Shown in pieces: positions 1-6,732 of a stretch of 35,233 bases of DNA; within the stretch, counting starts at the first letter, position 1, and each line of letters opens with the position of its first letter. Both the position numbers and the translations under genes were made by a program. The stretch comes from Alphaproteobacteria bacterium HGW-Alphaproteobacteria-1 (GTDB lineage: Bacteria; Pseudomonadota; Alphaproteobacteria; Rhodobacterales; Rhodobacteraceae). The DNA is taken from assembly GCA_002842985.1 (NCBI GenBank), contig PHEQ01000030.1, forward strand, positions 3,756 to 38,988. Direction: 5' to 3'. The notes beneath the pieces were generated by a model. It did no database searches. It was given only the letters and a program-made list of their open reading frames with translations, and had not been told where the DNA came from.

Positions 1-65
1 TTCTGGATGGCCCCGCGCGAGAGGCCGGAATGGGCGGAGTATTCCCGCTCGGACATACCTTCCAT
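1..65 (-). CDS. Phage Nu1-like small terminase/HTH protein, N-terminal part only
   Basis: This gene enters the window at its left edge and only about 21 N-terminal residues are visible. The reading is MEGMSEREYSAHSGLSRGAI or, starting nine bases later, MSEREYSAHSGLSRG. The EYSAHSGLSRGAIQ segment resembles the first helices of the Nu1-type DNA-packaging protein of Rhodobacterales phages, where a helix-turn-helix recognises the packaging site. That match is from memory and rests on few residues. If right, it fits the capsid fragments further right, but its strand is opposite to theirs, which implies rearrangement inside the island. Confidence 0.4.
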   Translation of the reverse strand, partial: MEGMSEREYSAHSGLSRGAIQ

Positions 66-192
66 GGCGATGACGAAGCCTCAAGATATTGGAATTAAAC
101 GGAAATAATCTGCTTATTCAGTTGATTACACTCCTGTGTCGAGCGATTCTGGGTGCAGGAAAACGATGCAACTCACCCCTGGAGACGACGCC

Positions 193-267
193 ATGACCAC
201 CAGGACCGCCCCCGCAAAAGCCCCCGGCGACGCCCTGCTGCTGGAAATCGCAACCCGGCATTTTCAC
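193..267 (+). pseudogene. DUF6900-type protein, N-terminal stub cut by an IS end
   Basis: A start codon preceded by a GGAG ribosome-binding site at 181-184 opens a reading frame beginning MTTRTAPAKAPGDALLLEIA. This resembles the first 25 residues of small DUF6900-domain proteins of plasmids and prophages in Rhodobacterales. The frame loses this character and stops where the IS21-type terminal sequence begins (TGTTGATTGCCACTGAG from 268). I read it as a gene interrupted by that insertion. The family assignment rests on a short stretch, and its function is unknown. Confidence 0.45.
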
Positions 268-327
268 TGTTGATTGCCACTGAGAATTGACCCGGCAAAG
301 GCTAAAATTGTCACTGAGAATTGACCC
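268..327 (+). repeat. Left end of an IS21-type element with repeated terminal motif
   Basis: CACTGAGAATTGACCC occurs at 278-293 and again at 312-327, 34 bases apart. Repeated motifs inside the terminal inverted repeats, with the outer end starting in TG, are typical of IS21-family elements, where they bind the IstA transposase. The istA fragment starts 53 bases further right, as expected. The partner right end is not present in the window. Confidence 0.65.
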
Positions 328-380
328 ATGTGCAACCTTGCCCCGGCTTGAACCAGCTGGGGGCATTTGGAGTGATCGAC

Positions 381-606
381 ATGGGATTTTTGAAGGTTAT
401 CAGGACATGGGCGCTGCGAGACAAGATGCCCATTCGCGAGATTGCGCGGCGCACGGGTATTTCGCGTAACACAATCAAGAAGTATTTGCGGGAGGGGATT
501 GTTGAGCCTGCGTTTCAGACGCCGGATCGTGCGAGCAAGTTGGATCCCTATGCCAATCAGCTGACGGGATGGCTGGTTTCGGATCAGCGCAAATCACGCA
601 AAGAGC
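381..606 (+). pseudogene. IS21-family transposase IstA, N-terminal fragment
   Basis: Translation from ATG 381 begins MGFLKVIRTWALRDKMPIRE, followed by IARRTGISRNTIKKYLR, a clear helix-turn-helix of the IstA type. It continues as [12 protein letters not shown], also typical of the family. IstA binds the element ends and carries a DDE integrase core further along. Here the similarity stops after about 75 residues, at roughly 600-606, where the sequence switches to aquaporin in another frame. The catalytic core and the istB helper gene are missing, so this copy cannot move by itself. Confidence 0.8.
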
Positions 607-798
607 GCTGTGGCGATCCATCTGGTGGGCATCAATGTCACCGGCGTTTCGGTGAACCCTGCCCGCTCGATCGGCCCGGCGCTGTTTGTTGGCGGCACGG
701 CTTTGGCGCAGCTTTGGGTGTTTATAGCGGCACCGTTGGTAGGGGGCGCGATTGCGGGCGCCCTGCATGCCATGGGACTGACGCGCGCGGCGGCTTGA
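607..798 (+). pseudogene. aqpZ: Aquaporin Z, C-terminal fragment
   Basis: The reading from about 607 gives [20 protein letters not shown], then [17 protein letters not shown] and a final transmembrane helix, ending at TGA 796-798. SVNPARS is the second NPA box of aquaporins and GGTALAQLW is characteristic of AqpZ, the water channel of the inner membrane. Only the last 62 residues, roughly the fifth and sixth helices, remain. The first NPA box and the first four helices are gone. The fragment is fused at its 5' side to IS21 sequence, so the gene was probably cut by an IS-mediated deletion or recombination. Confidence 0.8.
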
Positions 799-815
799 GC
801 CTCGCCAAAAGACAC

Positions 816-847
816 CGAAGGGGGCCCACGCGGCCCTCTTCGCTTTT
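816..847 (+). terminator. Rho-independent terminator after the aqpZ fragment
   Basis: CGAAGGGGGCC at 816-826 pairs with GGCCCTCTTCG at 832-842, with one mismatch or wobble, around a short loop. The run CTTTTC follows directly. It sits 18 bases after the aqpZ stop and was probably the original terminator of that gene. Confidence 0.65.
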
Positions 848-863
848 CACATCAACCGATCAG

Positions 864-1074
864 GTGCCGCGCGCCGCCAACTTCGTCGGGTGCCGCACCA
901 AGGTGCTGGCGCAGGATGATGCCGGCGCGATTGCCTTGCTGGAAGGGCCGGTACGCCCGATCACGGTGACAGATACGTTCGACCTCCGCGCCGGGTGCGA
1001 CAAGCGCGTGCAGACCCGCACGGGAAAATTCGCCAACACCGTCAACTTTTGCAGCTTTCCCGACATCCCCGGTC
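864..1074 (+). pseudogene. Phage BR0599/DUF2163-type tail protein, C-terminal fragment
   Basis: In the frame running through 882-1071 the translation contains FDLRAGCDKRVQTRTGKFAN followed by TVNFCSFPDIPG. This matches the conserved C-terminal block of the phage BR0599 family (AGCDKR...TC..RF.N..NFRGFPH.PG), found in siphophage tails and in the Rhodobacter gene transfer agent (orfg13-like). The second cysteine of the block is Thr-Arg here and the NFRGFPH core reads NFCSFPD, so it is degenerate as well as truncated. No start codon or upstream domain is present. It is the only tail-gene trace in the island and may have a different origin. Confidence 0.55.
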
Positions 1075-1090
1075 AGGGTGAGGCGGATCA

Positions 1091-1115
1091 GCAGACAGTC
1101 CGGGGGACTGTCTGC
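1091..1115. repeat. Perfect 11-bp inverted repeat
   Basis: GCAGACAGTCC at 1091-1101 is followed by GGG and then by GGACTGTCTGC at 1105-1115, the exact reverse complement. It lies at the boundary between the tail-protein fragment and the IS1380 fragment. There is no T-run on either side, so it is not an obvious terminator. It could be a dispersed palindromic repeat. Confidence 0.6.
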
Positions 1116-1155
1116 CCGCCGAACGTGCTGCGTTATGGCAGCCCCGAGACGCGCA

Positions 1156-1503
1156 ATGACGGACAAGTCCTTCTCCTATGCAGCCCGGTCGTGGTCGAAA
1201 GAGCGGCGCGTCATCGCCCGGGTCGAGGTGGGCCCCATGGGGCGCGACACCCGCTTCATCGTGACCAATCTGACGGGCCCGCGCGGCAAACACCTTTACG
1301 AGAGAGTCTATTCTGCGCGCGGGCAGGCCGAGAACCACATCAAGGGCTGGAAGAGCCATCTCGCCTCCGACCGCACGTCGTGTATGAGCGCCAGCGCCAA
1401 CCAGATGCGGCTCATGTTGCACGGGTGCGCCTACTGGCTGTGGTGGACGCTCCGCGCGGCCTGTCCGAAACGCTCGCCATGGCGCTCGCGCCGCCACTCC
1501 CGG
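1156..1503 (+). pseudogene. IS1380-family transposase, C-terminal fragment
   Basis: The translation from 1156 begins MTDKSFSYAARSWSKERRVI and continues through RFIVTNLTGP, YSARGQAENHIKGWK and ANQMRLMLHGCAYWLWW. These are the conserved C-terminal blocks of IS1380 transposases: the RVIARVE strand, FIVTNL, and the RG-AE-HIK-K block that carries the last catalytic glutamate of the DDE site. The N-terminal two thirds, including both catalytic aspartates, are absent. After SPWR near 1490 the frame no longer resembles the family. A non-functional remnant. Confidence 0.75.
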
Positions 1504-1631
1504 CATGACGCCCACCAGCGCGCCCCGCCAACCCTGAAACACCAACCCGAAAAGCCCCCAAAGACACCCCGTCCGCCTGAAAGCCCGGACGGCAGGTCAC
1601 GCGCGCGCCTCCGGCGATACCTGCGGGTAAA

Positions 1632-2246
1632 ATGGGAACTTCTGACTGCTGGCACGCGCGTCGTGAATTATCCCGGCTAGGGATGCTCGGCGACACGACC
1701 GCCGCCCTCGGTGAAGCCGCTGCCCAGACCGAGGCCGACATCCTGGTCGACCTGATCGTCGGCAACCCGAACCTGTCGGACGCGACGGCAGTCTTCCACG
1801 CCAGTCGTGGCAACGTCGGGTCCGCCGCTGCGCCGTCTGTGGCGGCTCTGACCGAAGCCCGGCAGGCCATGCGGACCCGCACCGGCCTGGACAGCAAGAC
1901 CATCATCAGCGCCACCCCGCGCTATGTCCTGGTGCCTGCCGATCTGGAGACCGAGGCCGAACAGGTTCTCGCCAGCATCCAGCCGAACAAGAGCGACGAT
2001 GTGAATCCGTTCGGCGGCAAGCTCACGCTTCTGGTCGAGCCCCGGCTTCCGGCTGACACCTGGTATGTGTTCGCGGACACCGCCCGCCTGGCGGCCATGC
2101 AATACGCCTACCTGTTCAGCGCCCAGGGTGTGCAGATTCAGCGCACCGAGGCGTGGGATACGCTCGGGATGAAATTCCGGGCCTTCCTCGACTTCGGCGC
2201 GGGCTGGCTCGACTGGCGGGCGGCTCATCAGGTGCCGGGGGCGTAA
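1632..2246 (+). pseudogene. Prohead protease/major capsid fusion protein, C-terminal part
   Basis: From about codon 11 (1662) the protein resembles the C-terminal capsid half of the ClpP-type protease/major capsid fusions of alphaproteobacterial prophages: EADILVDLIVGNPNLSDATA, VFHASRGN, ATPRYVLVPADLETEAEQVL, NPFGGKLTLLVEPRL, and the closing LDFGAGWLDWRA. The intact fusion is about 650 residues. The protease domain and the first part of the capsid fold are missing. The N-terminal ten codons read through IS-derived sequence, so the ATG at 1632 is not native. Three intact small genes follow in the same direction, three bases after its stop. Confidence 0.7.
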
Positions 2247-2249
2247 CCC

Positions 2250-2471
2250 ATGGCCCTGACCGTCGACCAGCTTGTCGCGGCGCGTGACGCGCTCCTGGAC
2301 GCCCGTGCTTCGGGTGTCCGGGAAGTGCGTGACCAGAACGGCGAAACCATCACCTACAAGGGCGACCGCGAGATGGCCGCCGCGTTGGCCGCCCTCGACC
2401 GCGAGATCGCCCAGGCGACGGGACGGGCGGCACCGACAACCCTCCGATTCAGAACCTCGAAAGGAACCTGA
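2250..2471 (+). CDS. gpW-like phage head-tail joining protein
   Basis: A 73-residue protein starting MALTVDQLVAARDALLDARA and containing GVREVRDQNGETITYKGD. Small proteins with this pattern (an N-terminal helix pair, then VR...G..V.Y) are annotated as gpW-type joiners, which sit on the portal ring before tail attachment. It starts three bases after the capsid stop and ends one base before the next gene's ATG. Its place after the capsid gene is unusual, because gpW usually lies between terminase and portal. It has no visible defect. Confidence 0.6.
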   Translation: MALTVDQLVAARDALLDARASGVREVRDQNGETITYKGDREMAAALAALDREIAQATGRAAPTTLRFRTSKGT

Positions 2472-2472
2472 C

Positions 2473-2802
2473 ATGAAGAACTACATCCAACCCGGTGAGA
2501 ACATCACCGTGACCGCAGAAGCCGCCGCGACCTCTGGCGACGGCGTGAAGGTCGGCACCCTCTTCGGCATTGCCTCTGGTGACGCCGAGATCGGCGACCC
2601 GCTGGTGCTGGTGACCGAAGGCGTGTTCGAGATGCCGAAAGTCGCGACCGACGACATCGCCGTCGGAGCCGCCGTCTATTGGCGCTCCAGCGACGGCCTG
2701 GTCACGACCACGGCGTCGGGCAACACCAAGGTGGGCGTGGCCGTCCTGGCCGCTGGCAACCCGTCCAGCGCCGTCCGCGTCCGCCTGAACGGCACCTTCT
2801 GA
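2473..2802 (+). CDS. DUF2190 family capsid decoration-type protein
   Basis: A protein of 109 residues with the DUF2190 pattern: MKNYIQPGENITVTAEAAAT, GDGVKVGTLFGIA, EGVFEMPKV, VGAAVYW and VGVAVLAA. These small beta-rich proteins are coded next to protease/capsid fusions and are thought to be head decoration or cement proteins. AAGGAACC upstream provides a weak ribosome-binding site. It lies one base from the preceding gene, so the two are probably translated together. Length and motifs are complete. The decoration role is family knowledge, not visible here. Confidence 0.7.
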   Translation: MKNYIQPGENITVTAEAAATSGDGVKVGTLFGIASGDAEIGDPLVLVTEGVFEMPKVATDDIAVGAAVYWRSSDGLVTTTASGNTKVGVAVLAAGNPSSAVRVRLNGTF

Positions 2803-2818
2803 GGGGGAGTCGGGTCGC

Positions 2819-3049
2819 GTGGTGTCCATCCAACGCATAGAGGCCGCCTTGCTCAAGGTGGCCGCGCTGGTGGAGCGCGACCCGGCTTTTTCGCCCGTGT
2901 TCGAGCGCCTGGAGGCCGAGCTTGCGAAGGCGCGGGCTCTCGACACCGGGGAAACCGAAGTCCAGCGGCGGGCGCGTGCTCTTCTGTCTCAGAGGGCGAA
3001 GCCCGCGACCAGTTTGGCGACGTGTTCGAGCGAAACGCCCTTGCCGTAA
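2819..3049 (+). CDS. Small hypothetical phage protein, 3' end overlapping the integrase gene
   Basis: The GTG at 2819 follows GAGGGGGA (2801-2808), a good ribosome-binding site. The 76-residue product begins MVSIQRIEAALLKVAALVER and contains PVFERLEAELAKARAL, so its first 50 residues look helical. Short proteins of this type follow DUF2190 genes in related prophages, but no function is known to me. The last 20 codons overlap the convergent integrase gene and their composition (SLATCSSETPLP) looks non-native. The gene may have been fused to sequence from the integrase side and originally been shorter or longer. Confidence 0.5.
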   Translation: MVSIQRIEAALLKVAALVERDPAFSPVFERLEAELAKARALDTGETEVQRRARALLSQRAKPATSLATCSSETPLP

Positions 3050-4257
3050 CGCTCACGGTCGAGCCGGTGGCCGAACAAATCGCGCCTGATCCTGTCATCA
3101 ATTCCGGCTGCCAGCATCCGGTCTTCGAAGGAATGGCGCAGGGAGTAGAACGAATGATCGGGCGTTTCCAAGAGACCCTTGCCCCGGAGATACTTGTTGA
3201 CCGTCGCGCTCAGCGTGGCGCTGTCGCGGTATCTGGGGAAGCCCTCAGGGAAGGCCCGGAACGCCTCCAGCGACACGCCTGTGAGGGGGATGACCCGGCG
3301 GGCATATTGGCTCTTCAACTGGCGGCCCGTGGGCTCAATCGAGATGTGGGGCACGTCGGTGTCCAGCCGGATCGTGTCCGCCGTCAGAGCCGCGCCCTCG
3401 GATGGCCGGTAGCCGGTATTGACCATGCCCAGGAGCAAGCCCCGCGCCTCGGCATTGAGCCCGTCCAGCGCCCCAGGAGCGAGGAGTCGGGTCTTGATCC
3501 ATTCGACCGAGAACAGCGGGCGCGTCCGCGTCTCGCCTTCCTTGAAAGAAAGCTCGCCCAGGGGCAGGTCGAGCCCGAGCCGCTTCATGGTGTTCACCGT
3601 CTTGAGAATGTCGCCCAGGTGAATGAGGTCCTTGTTGGCCGAGTTGGCCGTGACCTCGCCCCCTTCGATCCGCTCCAGCCACATCTGGCGGAAGTCGAGC
3701 ATGTCGTCGCGGGTAATGCTGTCGATTGCCTTGTCGCCGACAACGGCGACGAAATTCCGAACCGCCTTGATCCGGGGATTCCTCCAGCGGCGAAGCTGGT
3801 CCTCGCTCTTGCCGAAGGTCTTCTCACGCGCCAGCGTCCAGTAATGCTCCAGCGCCCGCGTGACCGTGATATGCGGCTCCTGGGTGGTTCCCAGGAGGGC
3901 GGTCGCCTCGGCCATGTCCGGCGCTCCCGCGGGCGCGGAGACGGCTTCCACGCGCTCGACAAGCTCGGCCACGGGCAGGCTGGAGACTCGGCCTATGTCG
4001 AGATACCGGAAGCCCCGGACGCGGGCCAACTCCTGAGCGGCGGCATAGCGCGCCTCGGCGTCATTGGTGTCACCGGCAAGCCGGGCCTCCCATGCTTCGA
4101 TCATCTGGCCCCAGGCGCGATCCGCCTTGCTCTTGGCGACGGTCTCGGAGTCGGTGTGCAGGCTGATCCACACGGTATCGCGCGGCTCCACGTCCCGGTA
4201 GCGCCTCGGGACACGTCGTCTCAGGTGGTAGGTGTTGCTTCGCTTGGAAATGGACAT
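2989..4257 (-). CDS. Tyrosine-type site-specific integrase
   Basis: A 422-residue tyrosine recombinase that would cut and rejoin DNA at the attachment site in tRNA-Ser. Catalytic elements visible: the first arginine in NTGYRPSEGAAL, the R-H pair in SFYSLRHSFEDRML, and GHRLDRERYGKG with the nucleophilic tyrosine near the C terminus. The N-terminal part (RRRVPRRYRD) resembles the SAM-like and arm-binding regions of DUF6538-type integrases of Rhodobacterales. I chose ATG 4257 because AGGAGG lies eight bases upstream. Starting at 4311 would read through a 12-bp repeat array. The gene is transcribed away from the tRNA and converges on the head genes. It appears intact although the island is not. 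Confidence 0.9.
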   Translation of the reverse strand: MSISKRSNTYHLRRRVPRRYRDVEPRDTVWISLHTDSETVAKSKADRAWGQMIEAWEARLAGDTNDAEARYAAAQELARVRGFRYLDIGRVSSLPVAELVERVEAVSAPAGAPDMAEATALLGTTQEPHITVTRALEHYWTLAREKTFGKSEDQLRRWRNPRIKAVRNFVAVVGDKAIDSITRDDMLDFRQMWLERIEGGEVTANSANKDLIHLGDILKTVNTMKRLGLDLPLGELSFKEGETRTRPLFSVEWIKTRLLAPGALDGLNAEARGLLLGMVNTGYRPSEGAALTADTIRLDTDVPHISIEPTGRQLKSQYARRVIPLTGVSLEAFRAFPEGFPRYRDSATLSATVNKYLRGKGLLETPDHSFYSLRHSFEDRMLAAGIDDRIRRDLFGHRLDRERYGKGVSLEHVAKLVAGFAL

Positions 4258-4278
4258 GCCGTCGCCTCCTGCGCCCCC

Positions 4279-4314
4279 GTGCAGCGGATTGTGCAGCATG
4301 TTGTGCAGCAAAAC
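4279..4314. repeat. Three 12-bp direct repeats upstream of the integrase
   Basis: GTGCAGC recurs at 4279, 4291 and 4303 with an exact 12-base period. The last five bases of each unit vary (GGATT, ATGTT, AAAAC). It lies between the integrase ribosome-binding site and the tRNA 3' end, where arm-type integrase sites or sites for a directionality factor would be expected. Confidence 0.7.
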
Positions 4315-4400
4315 GAGCGGATTTCTAGCCGTGATCTGGCAAAAAAGCCTGATGTTCCATATGAAATCAAAGTCTTAGATGATTTCCAATGTGATGGAAA

Positions 4401-4490
4401 TGGCGGAGAGACAGGGATTCGAACCCTGGGTGGGGTTGCCCCCACAACGGTTTTCGAGACCGCCCCGTTCGACCACTCCGGCACCTCTCC
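4401..4490 (-). tRNA. tRNA-Ser(CGA)
   Basis: A 90-base class II tRNA on the minus strand. The acceptor stem GGAGAGG is at 4484-4490, the anticodon loop CTCGAAA gives anticodon CGA (codon UCG), the long variable arm GTGGGGG...CCCCAC is present, the T-arm is CAGGG-TTCGAAT-CCCTG, and the 3' CCA is encoded (4401-4403). It is the insertion site of the island on its 3' side. It is complete, so the island restored the 3' half on integration. Confidence 0.95.
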
Positions 4491-4548
4491 GCGGGGGTCT
4501 GGTGAGCGCGTTTACTTGGCTTTGAAGGGCGGGGCAAGGGGTTGTGGA

Positions 4549-4576
4549 TTGTTTGTTCCGCAAAATCGCCTAGATT
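4549..4576 (+). promoter_or_regulatory. Candidate sigma-70 promoter for the DUF2059 gene
   Basis: TTGTTT at 4549 and TAGATT at 4571 are separated by 16 bases. This predicts a start near 4583, about 20 bases before the ATG at 4604. Read by eye only. Confidence 0.4.
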
Positions 4577-4603
4577 CAAGAAAACAGATGTCGAGGTTCT
4601 GCC

Positions 4604-5437
4604 ATGTTCGTTCTGTCGTCTCTCCAGCGTCTGCCTGCCCTTGGTCTCATGCTGGCGCTTGTGCTGTGGTCCGGCGTCGCTGCGAGTGCCGACCGTGATC
4701 GTCTGTCGGCGTTTCTTGAGGTCACGGGGTTCGACGTGGCGCTGGACAGTATCGCGCTGAGCGCGGCGGATGCGCCCGCGATGGTCGATCTTGCGCCCGA
4801 GGATTTCGGGGTGGCCTGGGGCCGGATCACCGGCGAGGTTTTTGATGCCGCCGCCATGCGGGGGCGGGCACTCGATATTCTTGCCGAGACGCTCGATGAC
4901 GAGATGCTGAACCATGCCGCCGAATTCTACGCCTCCGATCTCGGGCAGCGTCTGGTCGCGGTGGAGAACGCCGCGCACATGCGCGCGGACGACGAGACTG
5001 CGCAGGCCGAGGGCGAGGCGCTTCTGGCGGCAATGGATGACGGGCGCCGCGCCGCGCTTGTAGAGATGAATGACGCGATCGACGCTTCGGGTCAGTCGCT
5101 TCTGGCGATCCAGGAAATCCAGTTCCGCTTTCTCATGGCCGCGTCAGCGGCGGGGCTGACCGAGGGCGCGATTGATGCGGACATGTTGCGGCTGATGTTG
5201 GCGCAGGGCGCCGAGGAGATGCGCGCGCCGATGCGCGCCTCGGCGCTGGCCAACGCCGCGCAGACCTATCAAAGCCTGTCGACTGAGGATGTGCGGGCCT
5301 ATGCCGCCGCGTTGGCCCATCCGGTGATGGCGCGGGTCTACGAATTGATGAATGCCGTCCAATACGAGATCATGGCCGACCGGTTCGAGGCGCTGGCGCT
5401 GCGACTTGCCGATGTGCCGCGCGCGCAGGATCTTTGA
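4604..5437 (+). CDS. Exported DUF2059 domain protein
   Basis: A protein of 277 residues. The first 29 residues form a Sec signal peptide (a hydrophobic stretch LGLMLALVLWSGVA ending in ASA), so the protein is probably periplasmic. The rest is helical and acidic, with two DUF2059-like halves: LAETLDDEMLNHAAEFYASD-LGQRLV near residues 90-115 and a second block with YQSLSTEDVRAYAAALAHPV near 225-245, the pattern 'helix, then F-x-S-x-x-G' seen in this family. Function is unknown. GAGG at 4593 precedes the ATG. It stands alone between tRNA-Ser and rplU. Confidence 0.75.
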   Translation: MFVLSSLQRLPALGLMLALVLWSGVAASADRDRLSAFLEVTGFDVALDSIALSAADAPAMVDLAPEDFGVAWGRITGEVFDAAAMRGRALDILAETLDDEMLNHAAEFYASDLGQRLVAVENAAHMRADDETAQAEGEALLAAMDDGRRAALVEMNDAIDASGQSLLAIQEIQFRFLMAASAAGLTEGAIDADMLRLMLAQGAEEMRAPMRASALANAAQTYQSLSTEDVRAYAAALAHPVMARVYELMNAVQYEIMADRFEALALRLADVPRAQDL

Positions 5438-5469
5438 GCGCGCGCGGGGCGCGGATCGCCGGGAATGCC

Positions 5470-5498
5470 TTGACTCTGTGCCGATGCTGACGCATATG
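5470..5498 (+). promoter_or_regulatory. Candidate rplU-rpmA promoter
   Basis: TTGACT at 5470 and CATATG at 5493 have the ideal 17-base spacing and lie about 140 bases upstream of the rplU start, as expected for a ribosomal-protein operon with a leader. The predicted start near 5505 falls on the hairpin described next. Confidence 0.45.
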
Positions 5499-5504
5499 CC
5501 CGGG

Positions 5505-5535
5505 ACCGGCGGAACTGTTCGCCGGTTTTCTGTTT
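5505..5535 (+). terminator. Hairpin with T-run upstream of rplU
   Basis: ACCGGCG at 5505-5511 pairs perfectly with CGCCGGT at 5520-5526, followed by TTTTCTGTTT. It may be the terminator of the DUF2059 gene. If the promoter at 5470 is real, it would instead form at the very 5' end of the rplU leader and could protect or attenuate the transcript. Confidence 0.5.
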
Positions 5536-5635
5536 GAATGTCACCCTCAAGGGGTGCGCTGTCCGAGGTGGCCAGAGGGCCATGAACACCCGCAGGTGTG
5601 GGGACCACAGGACGCGGAAGCGAAAGGAAATGCCC

Positions 5636-6271
5636 ATGTTTGCGGTCCTCAAGACCGGTGGCAAGCAATACAAGGTCCAGTCCGGAGATACGCTCCGGGT
5701 GGAACGCATTGCGGCCGATGCCGGCGAGAAAGTGCAGTTCAACGAGATTCTGATGCTGGGCGGTGAGAGCCTTGTCATCGGCGCGCCGCTGGTCGCGGGA
5801 GCGGCCGTGCAGGCCGAGGTGATCGACCAGATCAAGGGTGAGAAGGTCATCAACTTCGTCAAGCGCCGCCGCAAGCACGGGTCGCAGCGCACCCGCGGCC
5901 ACCGCCAGAAGCTGACGCTTGTTCGGGTCACCGACATTCTGGCATCGGGCGCGGATGCAACCGGGGTAAAGGCCGCGATCGGCACCGGCTCGGTCAGCGC
6001 AGCCGCGATTACCAGCTCTGCGCCGAAAGCGGCCAAGGCCACCAAGGCACCGGCCGCAAAGGCCACCGTTGGTGGCGATGATCTCAAGCGGCTGTCGGGC
6101 GTTGGCCCCGCGCTCGAGAAAAAACTGCACGAGGCGGGTGTGACCAGCTTCGCGCAGATCGCCGCATGGACGCCCGAGGACGTGGCGGCCTTCGACGAGA
6201 AACTGAATTTCAAGGGCCGGATCGAGCGTGAGGGCTGGATCGAGCAGGCCAAAGAGCTCGCGCAGGGCTAA
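5636..6271 (+). CDS. rplU: 50S ribosomal protein L21 with C-terminal HhH extension
   Basis: Residues 1-100 are a normal L21: [18 protein letters not shown] at the start and the RNA-binding [16 protein letters not shown] block, which contacts 23S rRNA. After an Ala/Lys-rich linker ([13 protein letters not shown]), residues 145-211 form a helix-hairpin-helix-like domain, [20 protein letters not shown], then [19 protein letters not shown]. Total length is 211 residues, about twice standard L21. This extension is a known feature of many alphaproteobacterial L21 proteins. I chose ATG 5636 because AAAGGA (5623-5628) is seven bases away, against one base for ATG 5630. It is followed by rpmA after 11 bases. 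Confidence 0.95.
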   Translation: MFAVLKTGGKQYKVQSGDTLRVERIAADAGEKVQFNEILMLGGESLVIGAPLVAGAAVQAEVIDQIKGEKVINFVKRRRKHGSQRTRGHRQKLTLVRVTDILASGADATGVKAAIGTGSVSAAAITSSAPKAAKATKAPAAKATVGGDDLKRLSGVGPALEKKLHEAGVTSFAQIAAWTPEDVAAFDEKLNFKGRIEREGWIEQAKELAQG

Positions 6272-6282
6272 GGAGAGACGAG

Positions 6283-6552
6283 ATGGCACACAAGAAAGCA
6301 GGCGGCTCATCCCGCAACGGTCGCGACTCGGCTGGTCGGCGCCTTGGCGTCAAGAAATACGGCGGAGAGGCTGTCATTCCCGGCAACATCATCGTGCGTC
6401 AGCGCGGCAACAAGTTCTGGCCGGGCGATGGCGTGGGTCAGGGCAAGGATCACACGCTCTTTGCCGTGGCCGAAGGTGCCGTGACGTTCCGCAAGGGGCT
6501 CAAGGGCCGCACCTTCATTTCGGTCCTGCCAGTGGCGGAGGCCGCAGAGTAA
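6283..6552 (+). CDS. rpmA: 50S ribosomal protein L27
   Basis: An 89-residue L27 starting [20 protein letters not shown], the conserved N-terminal tail that reaches the peptidyl-transferase centre. It continues with [19 protein letters not shown] and [10 protein letters not shown], all hallmarks of L27. It needs no N-terminal cleavage because it starts directly with MAHKKAGG. It forms the usual rplU-rpmA operon with an 11-base gap, and AAGGAGA provides the ribosome-binding site. A strong terminator follows after the stop. Confidence 0.97.
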   Translation: MAHKKAGGSSRNGRDSAGRRLGVKKYGGEAVIPGNIIVRQRGNKFWPGDGVGQGKDHTLFAVAEGAVTFRKGLKGRTFISVLPVAEAAE

Positions 6553-6579
6553 GCCGACCTCGAAGGTTTTGACAAACAT

Positions 6580-6616
6580 GAGGGGATCGGCGCACGCCGG
6601 TCCCCTCGTTCGTTTT
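6580..6616 (+). terminator. Terminator of rplU-rpmA
   Basis: GAGGGGATCGGC (6580-6591) pairs with GCCGGTCCCCTC (6596-6607) with one wobble, followed by GTTCGTTTT. It is a strong Rho-independent terminator 27 bases after the rpmA stop. Confidence 0.85.
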
Positions 6617-6732
6617 GACGTCGATCGGTCAAATTCGCGTCACTTTGCGGTGTAAGACCAAAGCGCCGCGCTTGTGGTGCCTGCGACCGCCCCCATCTTG
6701 GGGACATCCCCGGTCATGCGAAGGAGGAGCGC

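Larger units (their letters stand above)
1..4403. mobile_element. Decayed phage-like island integrated at tRNA-Ser(CGA)
   Basis: An integrase gene sits next to the 3' end of tRNA-Ser, the standard layout of an element integrated into a tRNA gene. To its left lie small phage head genes and a truncated capsid gene, then a patchwork of fragments from unrelated sources (IS21, IS1380, aquaporin, phage tail protein, DUF6900). The right boundary is the tRNA 3' end. The left boundary is outside the window. No second copy of the tRNA-Ser 3' end was found by eye within 1-4400. No tail gene lies between the head genes and the integrase. Confidence 0.75.

Noticed and set aside
864..4257. Gene transfer agent cluster
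   Set aside because: Only one degenerate GTA-like tail fragment is present; the capsid type and the integrase at a tRNA do not fit a GTA.
3022..4698. Long plus-strand ORF of 558 codons
   Set aside because: It runs antisense through the integrase and tRNA-Ser; the minus-strand integrase has clear catalytic motifs and a ribosome-binding site.
6615..6632. TTGAC-N8-GTCAA inverted repeat before the GNAT gene as an operator
   Set aside because: It starts in the tail of the rpmA terminator and has no well-placed -10; too weak to call.
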